Positions 8,817-17,778 of a DNA stretch of 56,537 nt are shown here, one piece after another; positions within the stretch are counted from its first letter, which is position 1, and every line of letters begins with the position of its first letter. The notes below the pieces were generated by a model. That model worked only from the letters and a program-made list of their open reading frames with translations. It was not told the DNA's origin and made no database searches. Location of the stretch: NCBI GenBank assembly GCA_002224055.1, contig AZLU01000257.1, forward strand, positions 1 through 56,537, written 5' to 3'. The position numbers were made by a program, and so were the translations under genes. This DNA is from Pezizomycotina sp. ARF18 (lineage: Eukaryota; Ascomycota).

Positions 8817-9590
8817 ATGTATATGTTAAATATATTTCAAAAAAAATTGTGCTATGTCAAAATTAAACTTTGTTCTTTTCTTTCTTATTCGTCAAAGGTA
8901 AAACCAACAGCAGTTTACACCAACGTCGATACCCAAAAACTTGAGATTTTACAGAAAAATAAAAGTAAAAGCGGAGTTTACCGCTGAGTTCACAAAACTA
9001 ACGGAAAAAGTTATGTTGGAAGCAGCAAAAACTTATCACGTAGATTAAAGAACTACTTTAATATATCCTACTTATTAAATGAAACCAAAAATACTAACAG
9101 TATGATCTATAAGGCATTACTAAAAAATGGTTATTCTAAATTTATTCTCGAAATCCTTGAATACTGTTATACTAAGGACCTAATAAAACGTGAACAGTAC
9201 TACTTAGATTTATTAAACCCAGAGTACAATACTTTAAAGTGAGCAGGTTCGACTCTAGGTCTTAAGCACATAAGAAAGACTAAAATAAAAGAAAAGAAGA
9301 TTTTAGAAAATGTCCCAACCAAAAGAAATGCTGAAAAAAGGAAAGATTTAAATTCTTCTTGTGAAAAGGTAACAAAGCAAGGGAAACTTTGGCTAAGTAA
9401 AGGCAAAAAGTCCTACACACCAATAGAAGTAATTAATGTTATTAGCAAGTTAGTAACTAAATATGATTCTATTAGTGCAGCCGCTTTAGCTCTTGGAATA
9501 AGAAGAAATATAATTTCCACTTTTTTTAGTAATAACCAAAAGAGTCCATACAAAGGCAGATATATTTTTAAGAGAATACAAACTACTTAA
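8817..9590 (+). CDS. GIY-YIG homing endonuclease read with UGA = Trp
   Basis: With UGA read as Trp this frame is open for 257 codons; under the standard code it is broken twice. It is a paralogue of the gene at 19,630: the N-terminal stretch (KPTAVYTN..TQKL), the GIY block (KSKSGVYR-TGA-VHKTNGKSYVG, about residues 51-70), the EQYYLDLLNP block and the C-terminal KSPYKGRYIFKR block all align. The first TGA falls exactly on the paralogue's TGG Trp. The second TGA falls on an Ile of the paralogue. Such enzymes are typical of fungal mitochondrial introns and cut DNA site-specifically. The alternative is a decayed gene with two nonsense mutations, but both TGAs stay in frame over an otherwise intact sequence. 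It stops with TAA. Second copy 46,139-46,912. Confidence 0.82.
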
Positions 9591-9707
9591 TTATTTTCAT
9601 TACGTAATCTTTAAAGTAAACTTAGAACAAAGAGTAAACTGTTGTTTTATAAGTTCCATGCTCCAAGGTACTCGAATTGCCCCAAGTCGTCTATAGTTAA
9701 ATTTTAA
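9591..9707. other. AT-rich spacer in the mitochondrial-like cassette
   Basis: No gene or convincing tRNA seen. A T-arm-like stretch (GGTA...TGCC around CTCGAAT) occurs near 9,667-9,682 but lacks an acceptor partner. Confidence 0.4.
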
Positions 9708-9780
9708 AAGGACTTTGTCTAGGTAAAGCAGTTATTTCATTATGAGGAAAATTTGCAAAGGTTCGAATCCTTTAGTTCTT
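9708..9780 (+). tRNA. tRNA-like sequence, anticodon arm irregular
   Basis: The ends are tRNA-like: a 7-bp acceptor stem (AAGGACT/AGTTCTT, one G-T), directly followed on the 3' side by a perfect T arm (AAAGG, loop TTCGAAT, CCTTT). Total length is 73 nt. The D arm is weak, and the anticodon region folds only with a 4-bp stem and an 8-nt loop, so I do not assign an amino acid. It may be a real tRNA with one sequencing indel, or a degenerate gene. Second copy 47,030-47,102. Confidence 0.55.
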
Positions 9781-9815
9781 AATAAGTAGAATAACCAAAT
9801 TATTCTTATAGTTTA

Positions 9816-10742
9816 CTACATCGTGTAAGGCATGTATTTATATTCCAACGATTCCATAAATAAGGTTAGATGTATAGGTTTCATTACATTCCTAACCGCT
9901 ATACCTATGGCTTCAAATACCTTTCTTACATTATAAGGTTTGCCATTATATTGTAACCATCCATTGTTAAATATAGATAGTTGTGCGGAATCATCTACAA
10001 TTCCTGGGTTGCGTACTCTTAAAGTTAGATTGCTAGAACCCGACTCTACTATATCATTACACCACTCCGGTATATATCTTCTTAGGTATTTTATACTAGA
10101 ATTAGTTAGTGTGCATATATATCTAGAACCATTACTTAAAACTACCCAGTAAAATAATCTGCAACCAGTTATATTGACACTAGTAATTTCTACATTCTTT
10201 TTCAATATCAGCTTCCTATCCACTAGGATATCAATTAAGTGAAAAACCCATCTACCTTGCAAGGTTATCTTCGTGTCAGAGCCAGTGGCCTTACAGGTTG
10301 ATTTCTCTAGTCCATAATCTAAAAGGTCTTTAATAATTGCCTGTACAGTAACTAAGTTCGTATTTGGTTTATATATCTTGGCCCATGCCAGTGCAATATT
10401 AGGTTGCATTATACATGCAGCTACAGTAGCTTTGTTGTCTATATTCCATGCACCTATACACCAGGTATTTCTCCATAGTCTATCTATACACGCCCCCTTA
10501 ATACCTAAACCATCAGCTACGTCTTGCAGTATTGTAATGTGATTACTACTTAATATAGTAGGTGTTTGGAAGTAATAATTAGTAGGTTCTTCCGTTGCAT
10601 CGCTCTCAAATTCCTTGGTATGCTCTATGCCCGGAAGGTCTGTATATTTATTAGTGGAAGTGTAAGAATTACCAGCAGGTCGTCCTGAAGCCTTTCTTAG
10701 GATTCCTGATTGCTTGCGCTGATGAGGTTCATTCTTATCCAT
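9816..10742 (-). CDS. Possible TATA-binding-protein-like transcription factor
   Basis: This 308-residue protein has a disordered, charged N-terminus of about 65 residues and an alpha/beta remainder. Residues about 240-285 resemble the second repeat of TBP: LRVRNP, then LSIFNNGWLQYNG, then a helix ending VRNVM, matching the pattern MRIREP...LIFSSGKMVCTG...KYARVV. An earlier stretch near residues 185-220 may be the first repeat but is weak. A TBP homologue would fit an element with its own RNA polymerase and a conserved upstream motif. I infer this by eye; a fold search could overturn it. An 8-bp-arm dyad separates it from the divergent coiled-coil gene. It stops with TAG. Second copy 47,138-48,064. 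Confidence 0.5.
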   Translation of the reverse strand: MDKNEPHQRKQSGILRKASGRPAGNSYTSTNKYTDLPGIEHTKEFESDATEEPTNYYFQTPTILSSNHITILQDVADGLGIKGACIDRLWRNTWCIGAWNIDNKATVAACIMQPNIALAWAKIYKPNTNLVTVQAIIKDLLDYGLEKSTCKATGSDTKITLQGRWVFHLIDILVDRKLILKKNVEITSVNITGCRLFYWVVLSNGSRYICTLTNSSIKYLRRYIPEWCNDIVESGSSNLTLRVRNPGIVDDSAQLSIFNNGWLQYNGKPYNVRKVFEAIGIAVRNVMKPIHLTLFMESLEYKYMPYTM

Positions 10743-10767
10743 GGTTTATTTACTTTAGGTGTTAACT

Positions 10768-10787
10768 TTGGCAACTTCAGTTGCCAA
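10768..10787. promoter_or_regulatory. Upstream dyad between divergent genes, 8-bp arms TTGGCAAC / GTTGCCAA
   Basis: It has a 4-nt loop, lies 25 nt from the minus-strand start (10,742) and 24 nt from the plus-strand start (10,812), and is therefore almost centred. The second copy is at 48,090-48,109. Confidence 0.82.
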
Positions 10788-10811
10788 ATAATAGCTTTTA
10801 TAATTGCAATT

Positions 10812-11926
10812 ATGAATAACACGCCGGGAATAACGGAGTTAGAAAAGGCCCTAGCCTCCATGACTAGCTCACTAAATAGTCCACATGACTCACAACCTCC
10901 ACAAGATTTACTGCCCCACAAAGTCCACTATCGACACAAGGCAATAGTATCCCGCAAGATAGTCAATCGTTTAATTATAGGTACGAGGAACCTTTCATAC
11001 CCCCAAATAATAAACCTATACTAACAACCAAGGATAGACTGAATACTAGACAGAACTCCAGTACGGACTTGCTATATAATCTTTGCGCGATATCTACATC
11101 AACGAATGCCAAACTGGATCAGCTTAATACTAATATGTTTTATATGATTAAGGAGCAACAGAAAACAATTAAGCAACAGGAAGATGTGATAAATTTACTG
11201 AATAAAACAGTAGGTTACTTATCTATTCTAGCAAGTAGTAGTGCTGCACCGGTACAAATTCCTGACGGTGTAAAAGTCAACAGCAAAAAGTCAGGGGATA
11301 GCATAAAGTCATATGGGATGAATACTACATATGATGTTGTAACAGAGTTTATAATAAAACTAGTCAATTTAGTTGACATTCAGCTTCAAAGTAAAGGTCG
11401 TAGATATAGAAGTACTAGGAGTATATCACACCAGATAGTTAATCAGGCAGTTAATATAGTATGCAAAGCTAAATTTAAATTTCATGAATATAGGGACATT
11501 ATAAGTATGCCTAAACTTAGCGATCCCTCTATGGTATACCTTGCAAGTAGAATAGGAGCAAAAGACGACATTAATCCTATTATAAGTGAAGAATCTTTTA
11601 GGCAATTGTGCGAAGACAGTAGGTGTAAATATTTTATTAGTATTATAAGAAACGTAATTGATAGACTAAACTTAGTGAAGATATTAATACCCTACTATGA
11701 AGCCGATATCTTGTCTGCTATTACTTTTCCATACTTTGATGCAAGTGGAAGTATTATATGTGACTTATCGAAAATAGGAGATAGACCCGAAACACCACAA
11801 GAAAGAATTGCTATGTCTTGTAGCTTAGAGGTTAAAAAGAAGTTTGTAGCCTTTGTAGCTGAAGGCGTATCAGTAGATAACGCATTTAAGGCAATTAAAG
11901 AAATGCGTGAAAAACTTGAAAACTAA
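10812..11926 (+). CDS. Coiled-coil protein of unknown function, frame broken near 10,914
   Basis: The reading starts at the ATG at 10,812, 24 nt after the dyad, and leaves its frame around the CCCC run at 10,914-10,917; the second frame is open from there to the TAA at 11,926. Both frames read as the same Ser/Gln/Pro-rich disordered segment at the junction, so I treat them as one gene of about 371 codons. Next comes a coiled coil (LDQLNTNMFYMIKEQQ, then KQQEDVINLL), then a 190-residue helical domain I do not recognise. The layout, disordered tail then oligomerising coil then globular domain, resembles viral phosphoprotein-type cofactors, but there is no sequence evidence for that. The break is the same in the second copy (48,134-49,248), so it is a systematic consensus error or real. 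Confidence 0.6.
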
Positions 11927-11970
11927 AATTTAATATTCAAAGTATTAATTTAAAGAAAGGGCTAATCTAC

Positions 11971-12019
11971 ATTTTAAAAAAGGATAGTTTATATTTTAAA
12001 AAATGGTATTTTAAAAATC
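11971..12019. terminator. Cluster of three T/A palindromes between convergent genes
   Basis: TTTTAAAA-type palindromes recur three times between the stops at 11,926 (+) and 12,079 (-). The 3'-end role is inferred from position across the element. Confidence 0.45.
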
Positions 12020-12078
12020 AGTACAAACCTTAAAGACTTTAGGTTAAACGTCGTTCTAATGTTACTGCATGGTAATAA

Positions 12079-13863
12079 CTACTTAGGTGTAAATTCTTCT
12101 TTAAGTAACTCAAATGTAACGGAGGGCTCGTTATGGGAATCAAGTACCCATTCTGAAAGATCAAATGGTTTATATGTTAGCCTATCCTTATTTATTGCAT
12201 CAAGGTATTTTCGAGTATTATACACCGTCTTATGTTTAATGTCTTCCTGGATAGCTTCTAAATCATTTCTATATTCTTCATCCTCGTATACCTCCGGGTA
12301 TATACGCGATTGTACTATGCTTGAAATACATGATAGTTGGTGTATATCATCCTGTGTAAGTTTATATTGTTGTCGAGGAGTTGAAAACGTTTCTGTAAGG
12401 AGACTTTGAGTTAGTCCTTTCGCGTGACCTCCAGAACTCTTTGACTTTGTTAAACTTAAACCACCTAAGTCTTTCAGCGTTAAATTTTTCGATTTTTCGT
12501 TCTGTCTTTTCAAAGCAATTCCCAATGCCGATCCTCCTTCGTCGCTATCTTCACTATCTGTTTCAGGAATACTCGGTTTATTATAAGACTTTTCGTTGGT
12601 ACTTAATGCAGACTTTGATATAGTAGTTGGACTAACTTCACCTTCACTACTATCAGAATCTTCGAATTTAATTGGTACGCTACGCTTAGATTGTGTATTG
12701 CTTAACGAAGATGCCGCTGGACGATTTGTAGTTGATAAGGATGTTGGTGTAAGGGTCTTATCCTTAGTACTATTGTCATTTTTGCTACTTTCAGGCTCAT
12801 CATCGCTGTCAAAAGTAAGTGGCTTAAACGTCTTTGGGGCTGGTTTTTTCTGCTGCTTGCTTGCTAAGTTTTTGGCAGTAGGGGTAACAGTCTTTAAAGA
12901 TGAACCTGCCTTACTTACCTGACTTACAACTGAATTGCCTACGGTAGTCGAGTTAATAATTGTAGACGATATTACCTTACATCTATGGGACAAATCATTT
13001 AGGGCCTTAACGGCATCGTCCAGGGAGTCTCCCTTAAGAGCTTCCATTAACATATCGGCTACGTCTCCTAACGAATTAAGCTGCTTGTGGAAGTTATCAA
13101 TAATAGTGGCCTGCGTATTGACCCGGGTCTCTAATTCCTTCTTGGATGCCATGGCGTGCTCTAGGGCAACGCAGTTGTTTAATATGCCTGCCAAACTGCG
13201 TGAAAACGAGGGTGCATTTAAGTGACAGTCAACACTAGAAAAATCTGTAAATCGTCTAGATAAAGCTGCTGGATGGATTGCGGTATGCTTTGATAGCTTT
13301 ATAGTGCTTGATTTAAACCATGAGCACAAATCACTTGCCATCTTCTGTCCTGACTCACCCAGGGCATATATATTTACGGTACGTTTACCCATCTTTTCAG
13401 ATTCCCTTAAAAGTTTAATTAGTAAGCAACACTGATTTGCACTTTCTCTAAATGCCCCAATGGTTCCAGAACGCTCGAATACTGCCCCGTTGACTAATAG
13501 TACCCCATTATCTACTAAGGACCAACCATCTTTTAAAGTTCTTATACATTTATCTTTTTCCACACCAGCATTAATAAATAAGTCATTAGATAAGATTTCT
13601 ACGGTAGGAGGTACGGATTTACCTTTCATTTTTAGTTTACACAAATTCTCATCGTATGACATAGCTGCCGCAATGGGTGAATATATATCATTAGGGTATG
13701 GACTCTGAGCTATAATTATACAGTTTAATGGAATAGCCCTATGCCACCTAATTACATAGTTAAGAAATGGTTTTGCGTAAGCTTTGTGTATATACTTATC
13801 TATTTTTAGCTCGTTGAGTAGCCAAAAACAAGCCTCCATTACAGTATACGATGAAAGATCCAT
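12079..13863 (-). CDS. Catalytically dead uracil-DNA glycosylase fold with long C-terminal extension (polymerase processivity factor candidate)
   Basis: Residues 1-215 of this 594-residue protein match family-1 uracil-DNA glycosylase: AQSPYP at 52-57 in place of GQDPYH, GVLLVN at 120-125 and HPAALS at 197-202 in place of HPSPLS. The catalytic Asp of the first motif is Ser54, so base excision is unlikely; the His of the last motif remains. Residues about 220-300 form a coiled coil, 300-480 are Ser/Asp-rich and disordered with acidic SDDE and DSDSSEGE clusters (possible casein-kinase-2 sites), and 495-594 are helical and probably folded. In poxviruses the glycosylase D4 plus A20 clamp the polymerase; here one protein could serve both roles. 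This is inference. The start is ATG at 13,863. It stops with TAG. Second copy 49,401-51,185. Confidence 0.82.
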   Translation of the reverse strand: MDLSSYTVMEACFWLLNELKIDKYIHKAYAKPFLNYVIRWHRAIPLNCIIIAQSPYPNDIYSPIAAAMSYDENLCKLKMKGKSVPPTVEILSNDLFINAGVEKDKCIRTLKDGWSLVDNGVLLVNGAVFERSGTIGAFRESANQCCLLIKLLRESEKMGKRTVNIYALGESGQKMASDLCSWFKSSTIKLSKHTAIHPAALSRRFTDFSSVDCHLNAPSFSRSLAGILNNCVALEHAMASKKELETRVNTQATIIDNFHKQLNSLGDVADMLMEALKGDSLDDAVKALNDLSHRCKVISSTIINSTTVGNSVVSQVSKAGSSLKTVTPTAKNLASKQQKKPAPKTFKPLTFDSDDEPESSKNDNSTKDKTLTPTSLSTTNRPAASSLSNTQSKRSVPIKFEDSDSSEGEVSPTTISKSALSTNEKSYNKPSIPETDSEDSDEGGSALGIALKRQNEKSKNLTLKDLGGLSLTKSKSSGGHAKGLTQSLLTETFSTPRQQYKLTQDDIHQLSCISSIVQSRIYPEVYEDEEYRNDLEAIQEDIKHKTVYNTRKYLDAINKDRLTYKPFDLSEWVLDSHNEPSVTFELLKEEFTPK

Positions 13864-13901
13864 GGTTACGCTTGCTGTACTAAACTAAAGATATAGTACC
13901 T

Positions 13902-13912
13902 CGACGTAGTCG
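13902..13912. promoter_or_regulatory. Upstream dyad, CGAC / GTCG with 3-nt loop
   Basis: It lies 38 nt upstream of the glycosylase-like gene's start. The arms are short (4 bp) but GC-rich in AT-rich DNA. Second copy 51,224-51,234. Confidence 0.55.
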
Positions 13913-13917
13913 CACTA

Positions 13918-14868
13918 CTATGGAGTAGCGTCATTCATTTCTTCACCTAAGCTATTCAAAAACTTGCCCGAAAACAGTACTTCTGGTTCTGCCCTAGATG
14001 CAGTTTCAGATTTAAATATAGAAGTTACAGTATTAAAAAGAATTTGGCAATCGTAACATCTTCCAGAGCTGTGTCTAGACCCTCTTATTGAATTAACGTA
14101 GTAATTTAGTTTACCTCCATAGTCCTTAGGTATTTTATCTATACTTTTGTCTAAAATTGTTATAGGCCCGTTACCTACTGCCCTGGTCTCAAAAGATCCT
14201 GGGCAACTAAATACTGGACACATATACGTTAATGGGGAGTTACTGTCATTGGAAATTATAAATCTATTTTTAGTACATGAAATGGAACACACTGCACCTG
14301 ACACATAAATTATGTCTCTGTATACACCTATCGAATTATCGTGGCAAAATAAAATAGTGTCATTAGGTGTATACCATACTTTAAAATGTTCAATCAGGTT
14401 TTTCCTACTGGATATATCAGAAAGTGACTCATGCCCGCCGTCGGATCTTATCTTTAACTCAAAGCTACTAGGTTTTTGTCCAGGCTCAGTAGGTAGTATA
14501 CATACTACTGTGGCATTGAATTTTCCATACTTATTAGCTATAGCATCCGCAGTAATTTCTAAAAATCTATAGCCATATTCCAACAGTAGTATGAAGTACT
14601 GATATTTATTCTTACCTTTAATTGAAGAAAGATCTAGAATAAGGTTTTTGATAGAGTCATCCCAAGGCATTTTTTCATGACTTTTGCCACTCTCTTCGTC
14701 ACTTGTCATGATTTCGTGTTGTATGTTTGACTCCATAGGTATATCTTCTAAGGTTAAAAGCCTATTTAAGCTGTCGATATACGCAGGGGATGTAAATGAG
14801 TTCGTATTTATTTTATGTCCACAAGCAGTATATATATGAACTAAATCCAGCAAGTTGCTATCTTCCAT
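13918..14868 (-). CDS. Hypothetical 316-residue protein with two Cys pairs
   Basis: This protein is not recognised. An acidic N-terminal third (MTSDEESGKSHEK) is followed by a mixed alpha/beta region. Two Cys pairs, CPVFSC (about residue 217) and CYDC (about residue 273), could hold one zinc. The gene lies between the glycosylase-like and RPB2-like genes, so a replication or transcription role is plausible but unproven. Its stop (TAG) lies 5 bp from the dyad of the next gene. A weak dyad at 14,914-14,932 lies 45 nt before its ATG. In the second copy (51,240-52,189) one C is missing near 51,984 and the frame is broken. Confidence 0.7.
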   Translation of the reverse strand: MEDSNLLDLVHIYTACGHKINTNSFTSPAYIDSLNRLLTLEDIPMESNIQHEIMTSDEESGKSHEKMPWDDSIKNLILDLSSIKGKNKYQYFILLLEYGYRFLEITADAIANKYGKFNATVVCILPTEPGQKPSSFELKIRSDGGHESLSDISSRKNLIEHFKVWYTPNDTILFCHDNSIGVYRDIIYVSGAVCSISCTKNRFIISNDSNSPLTYMCPVFSCPGSFETRAVGNGPITILDKSIDKIPKDYGGKLNYYVNSIRGSRHSSGRCYDCQILFNTVTSIFKSETASRAEPEVLFSGKFLNSLGEEMNDATP

Positions 14869-14913
14869 TTTGATGGGATTTATACTAATTCGCTATTATT
14901 TCGCCAGAGCCAA

Positions 14914-14932
14914 ACTATAGTTATATTATAGT
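14914..14932. promoter_or_regulatory. Upstream dyad for the minus-strand gene, ACTATA / TATAGT
   Basis: An AT-only inverted repeat with a 7-nt loop, 45 nt before the start at 14,868. It is paired with the GC-rich dyad 5 bp away that faces RPB2. AT-only composition makes chance more likely. Second copy 52,235-52,253. Confidence 0.4.
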
Positions 14933-14937
14933 ATACT

Positions 14938-14952
14938 GCGACAGACTGTCGC
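14938..14952. promoter_or_regulatory. Upstream dyad for RPB2, GCGACA / TGTCGC with 3-nt loop
   Basis: It ends 21 nt before the ATG at 14,974. Relative to the consensus GCAAC/GTTGC both arms have changed together (A to G, T to C), preserving pairing. Second copy 52,259-52,273. Confidence 0.82.
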
Positions 14953-14973
14953 TGGACCTTACCTCATATAAAT

Positions 14974-17571
14974 ATGGATACAGAAAATAGTCATAGATTG
15001 CTTACCAATGAAGAAATAGCAGAGGAGGATGAAGTACTAAATATAATTCCTGAGCAGGGCAGTGTCAAAATAGGCTTACAACTGAATGTTAACAAGGAAG
15101 ACTTGTACTCTAATAACATCAACCTTAGAGATCGTTTGACTCTAAGAATATGTAATAGTACGTATGGTAAGTTTGGAGGTAGTGAGTACAAAGGATCTAA
15201 ACCTCCAGAGTTTGATGGCTGCTTTACTAAGGGTTGTATATCCCCCTTAAGAAGATTTACTAATATAGTAGGTCACTTTGATAGCTTTACAGAGGCAAAG
15301 GAAACTTATTATCGTACAATATCTCTATACCCAGAAATCTTAAGTTCCATAGAAGACTTAGCTAACTCCATAAGCACGGAATTAGAAAGCTCGATGGTAA
15401 AAGGAAGGTTATGGTGCCTAGAAAACTGTGACATGTTGCAAGCCATAGCCCCAGGAAAATGGGTATATAAACGCAAGGTCTTAAGCAGTAAAATTTCTAT
15501 TGCCTTAGATGTTATATCCATTTCTTTCCCTTTACCGTTAAGTGCCCACACCCAGCACGCATTTTATGAAAGCCAAAAGGCTAAAAATGTAATGAATGCC
15601 TATCAAATATTTAAGCAACCTGAGGAAACTACCGCAGTCACAGGAATACTTGGAACACTTCAGAATAACCAGATAATAGATCTTGCGCAGGAGCTACCAG
15701 GTCAAAACATAAATACGCAGGCTAGAGAAAAGGATGTAGATGCGTACCCCGGTTTTCTGTGCAACGGTCATACAGCGCATTCCATAGAGGCAGGCAGAGT
15801 AAGAAGGGTATGTGATAAAGTACATGTTAGAATTCTAACTCGTAATTCACTTGCTAAGTTAGTTGCTGTTTGTAAAATTGCCAATAGATATAATAACGAA
15901 AAAAAGGAATGGATAGTCTTTTGCATGGGAAAAATGACGTACTGTAGTACTAAGGCTCTTTTAAAGTTGCGAAATGGATTAATGTCGTTTGCCGCAGGCG
16001 TCTTCTATGGTGCTACAATACATATAAACTCAGAGTTTCAAACTGCCATAATATCTATTTCTTCAGGAGTGCTAATAAAGAAAGATCTTAATAAAGTACC
16101 TATTACTACTATGTCTTTGTCATCAAGTCAATGGCCTGATGGAGAACTTATTTATAATATACCTTGTAAAGATAAAATAGTAATAAATAACAATGAAAAC
16201 TACCTAGGAAAGATGGCTGACAGATTCCTAAAGTGGAATTTGTCTACATTTTTCGAACTTGGTCCGTATATATCAACTGATGATCCCCCAAGAACTACAA
16301 TATCTTCTGTTCAGTCTATCCAAGGTATTACTCCTCCCTTTGGTGCAGGTACATCTTCTATAGCACCAGTTCATATATCTAAGCCATTAGTAACTACTCG
16401 ACTAGCTGAGAAGATTATAAATAGTGCAGAAGGATTTTCGGATATGATGCCAGGCGAAGATTGTGTAATAATGTTTGCTCCCTTTAATGAGACTTATGAA
16501 GATTCAGTCATGATAAATGCGGACAGTATTAAGAGAGGATTATTTTTTGCAGAGGCATATTCGGCTCATGTTATAAACAGTAGCGAAAAGGTACCTGAAG
16601 TAGGTAAACATGTACACATAAAGACTCACAAATGGTGGAAAGTCTACTCCAACCGCCAGAAGGAACCGCCAAAGGAAACTATAAATTTAAACGGCAAAAT
16701 ATATAGTAATCCTATCTTGGCCGGAGGTGATGGTACAGGTAAAATAGTATCGGTATCTATTACTCAAACGGGAGATAAGTCAGTAAAGGCTATAAGATTT
16801 ACTGAGCCCGTTACCGGTGATAAATTTGCTACTTATCACGGCCAAAAGTTTGTGTGCAAAAAAATTCCTGCAGTAGATATGCCATGGGGACTGGATGACC
16901 AAGGAAATACAATAGTACCCGATCTCATAATGCCTTTAGCTTCTATAACTAACAGACTTACTAATGGTCAGTACTTAGAAATAGTCTCCGGAGTTGATGC
17001 TGCTAGAAGTGGTAAACGAATAGTAGTAAGCTTATCAGAATTTCATAACAAGCATGCCGAGACAGATTTATATGACGGTATTACGGGTCAAATACTACGA
17101 CGGGTGGCTAGTGATAGTGAAAGAAAAGTCAAAGAGGGTATGGCCACTAGCAACGGAAAAGACACCGAAGAAGATATAACCGAATATGTCAAAGCGTCAT
17201 ATGGCATAGGTAGAGTTTGGTCTATGTCTCAATTAAGTTGGGACAAGCAGCATTATACTCATAGTACGGCAAGTAAGTACACTATTAGCACCAGTGTAGG
17301 AAGGACTGCCGGTGGAGGTATAAGATTTGGAGAGATGGAAGGACATGCAGTTGATGCCTCGGGACTTATTGAACCTTATAATGAGCTAAAGTCAAGAATG
17401 GATTTAATATATATAGACATATGTACTACGTGCAAACAGTCAGCGTTGTTTTGTATGTGTAAGGCAGAAGCGAGTTATGTAAAATGTTCTATTCCTCATG
17501 CCAAGTTAGTATTTGACAACACCAACCTGCTGCTGAACGGCTACGTTACTAAATACAAGGTAGGATTTTAG
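14974..17571 (+). CDS. DNA-directed RNA polymerase subunit 2 (RPB2/beta-like)
   Basis: This 865-residue second-largest subunit is shorter than cellular RPB2 (about 1,150-1,200). Recognisable blocks: MMPGEDCVIMF..YEDSVMIN at about 490-512 (the NQEDSxxxN block), HGQK at about 622 with VPDLIMPLASITNRLTNGQ following (hybrid-binding domain), GGGIRFGEMEGHA at about 779-791, and a C-terminal zinc site (C815, C818, C826, C828) leading into the clamp anchor. The loss is mainly in the N-terminal lobe/protrusion half. With the RPB1-like gene it would form a cytoplasmic or organellar transcription enzyme. It stops with TAG, followed by two T/A palindromes. The second copy (52,295-54,888) is broken by homopolymer undercalls. 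Confidence 0.95.
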   Translation: MDTENSHRLLTNEEIAEEDEVLNIIPEQGSVKIGLQLNVNKEDLYSNNINLRDRLTLRICNSTYGKFGGSEYKGSKPPEFDGCFTKGCISPLRRFTNIVGHFDSFTEAKETYYRTISLYPEILSSIEDLANSISTELESSMVKGRLWCLENCDMLQAIAPGKWVYKRKVLSSKISIALDVISISFPLPLSAHTQHAFYESQKAKNVMNAYQIFKQPEETTAVTGILGTLQNNQIIDLAQELPGQNINTQAREKDVDAYPGFLCNGHTAHSIEAGRVRRVCDKVHVRILTRNSLAKLVAVCKIANRYNNEKKEWIVFCMGKMTYCSTKALLKLRNGLMSFAAGVFYGATIHINSEFQTAIISISSGVLIKKDLNKVPITTMSLSSSQWPDGELIYNIPCKDKIVINNNENYLGKMADRFLKWNLSTFFELGPYISTDDPPRTTISSVQSIQGITPPFGAGTSSIAPVHISKPLVTTRLAEKIINSAEGFSDMMPGEDCVIMFAPFNETYEDSVMINADSIKRGLFFAEAYSAHVINSSEKVPEVGKHVHIKTHKWWKVYSNRQKEPPKETINLNGKIYSNPILAGGDGTGKIVSVSITQTGDKSVKAIRFTEPVTGDKFATYHGQKFVCKKIPAVDMPWGLDDQGNTIVPDLIMPLASITNRLTNGQYLEIVSGVDAARSGKRIVVSLSEFHNKHAETDLYDGITGQILRRVASDSERKVKEGMATSNGKDTEEDITEYVKASYGIGRVWSMSQLSWDKQHYTHSTASKYTISTSVGRTAGGGIRFGEMEGHAVDASGLIEPYNELKSRMDLIYIDICTTCKQSALFCMCKAEASYVKCSIPHAKLVFDNTNLLLNGYVTKYKVGF

Positions 17572-17586
17572 AAATAATAATAGTTA

Positions 17587-17617
17587 GATTTTAAAAATTG
17601 GTCTTTTAAAAAGTGGT
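17587..17617. terminator. Two T/A palindromes after RPB2
   Basis: TTTTAAAAA and CTTTTAAAAAG lie within 50 bp of the RPB2 stop codon, as after most genes here. Function inferred from position. Confidence 0.45.
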
Positions 17618-17728
17618 TTTGCTTTATATTTTAGTTTATAGATAGTGCTTAATTTACTTAAGAACTAAGTTATATTGATATGTTATAAATAAATGTCTAA
17701 AACATAAACTTTTTGTATTATTTATATA

Positions 17729-17742
17729 GCAACCCCAGTTGC
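17729..17742. promoter_or_regulatory. Upstream dyad, GCAAC / GTTGC with 4-nt loop
   Basis: It lies 36 nt before the ATG at 17,779. The second copy is at 55,044-55,057. Confidence 0.8.
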
Positions 17743-17778
17743 ATTTACTATATGTTGTTGCTATTATAGTTGGAAAAT

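Noticed and set aside
9200-9406. Minus-strand 68-residue hydrophobic frame
   Set aside because: Antisense shadow of the endonuclease gene.
8817-9590. Dead endonuclease gene with two nonsense mutations
   Set aside because: Both interruptions are TGA, none is TAA or TAG, the frame is otherwise intact over 257 codons, and one TGA matches a conserved Trp.
12059-13708. Several plus-strand frames inside the glycosylase-like gene
   Set aside because: Shadows of a 594-residue gene; Ser/Leu-rich translations mirror its codons.
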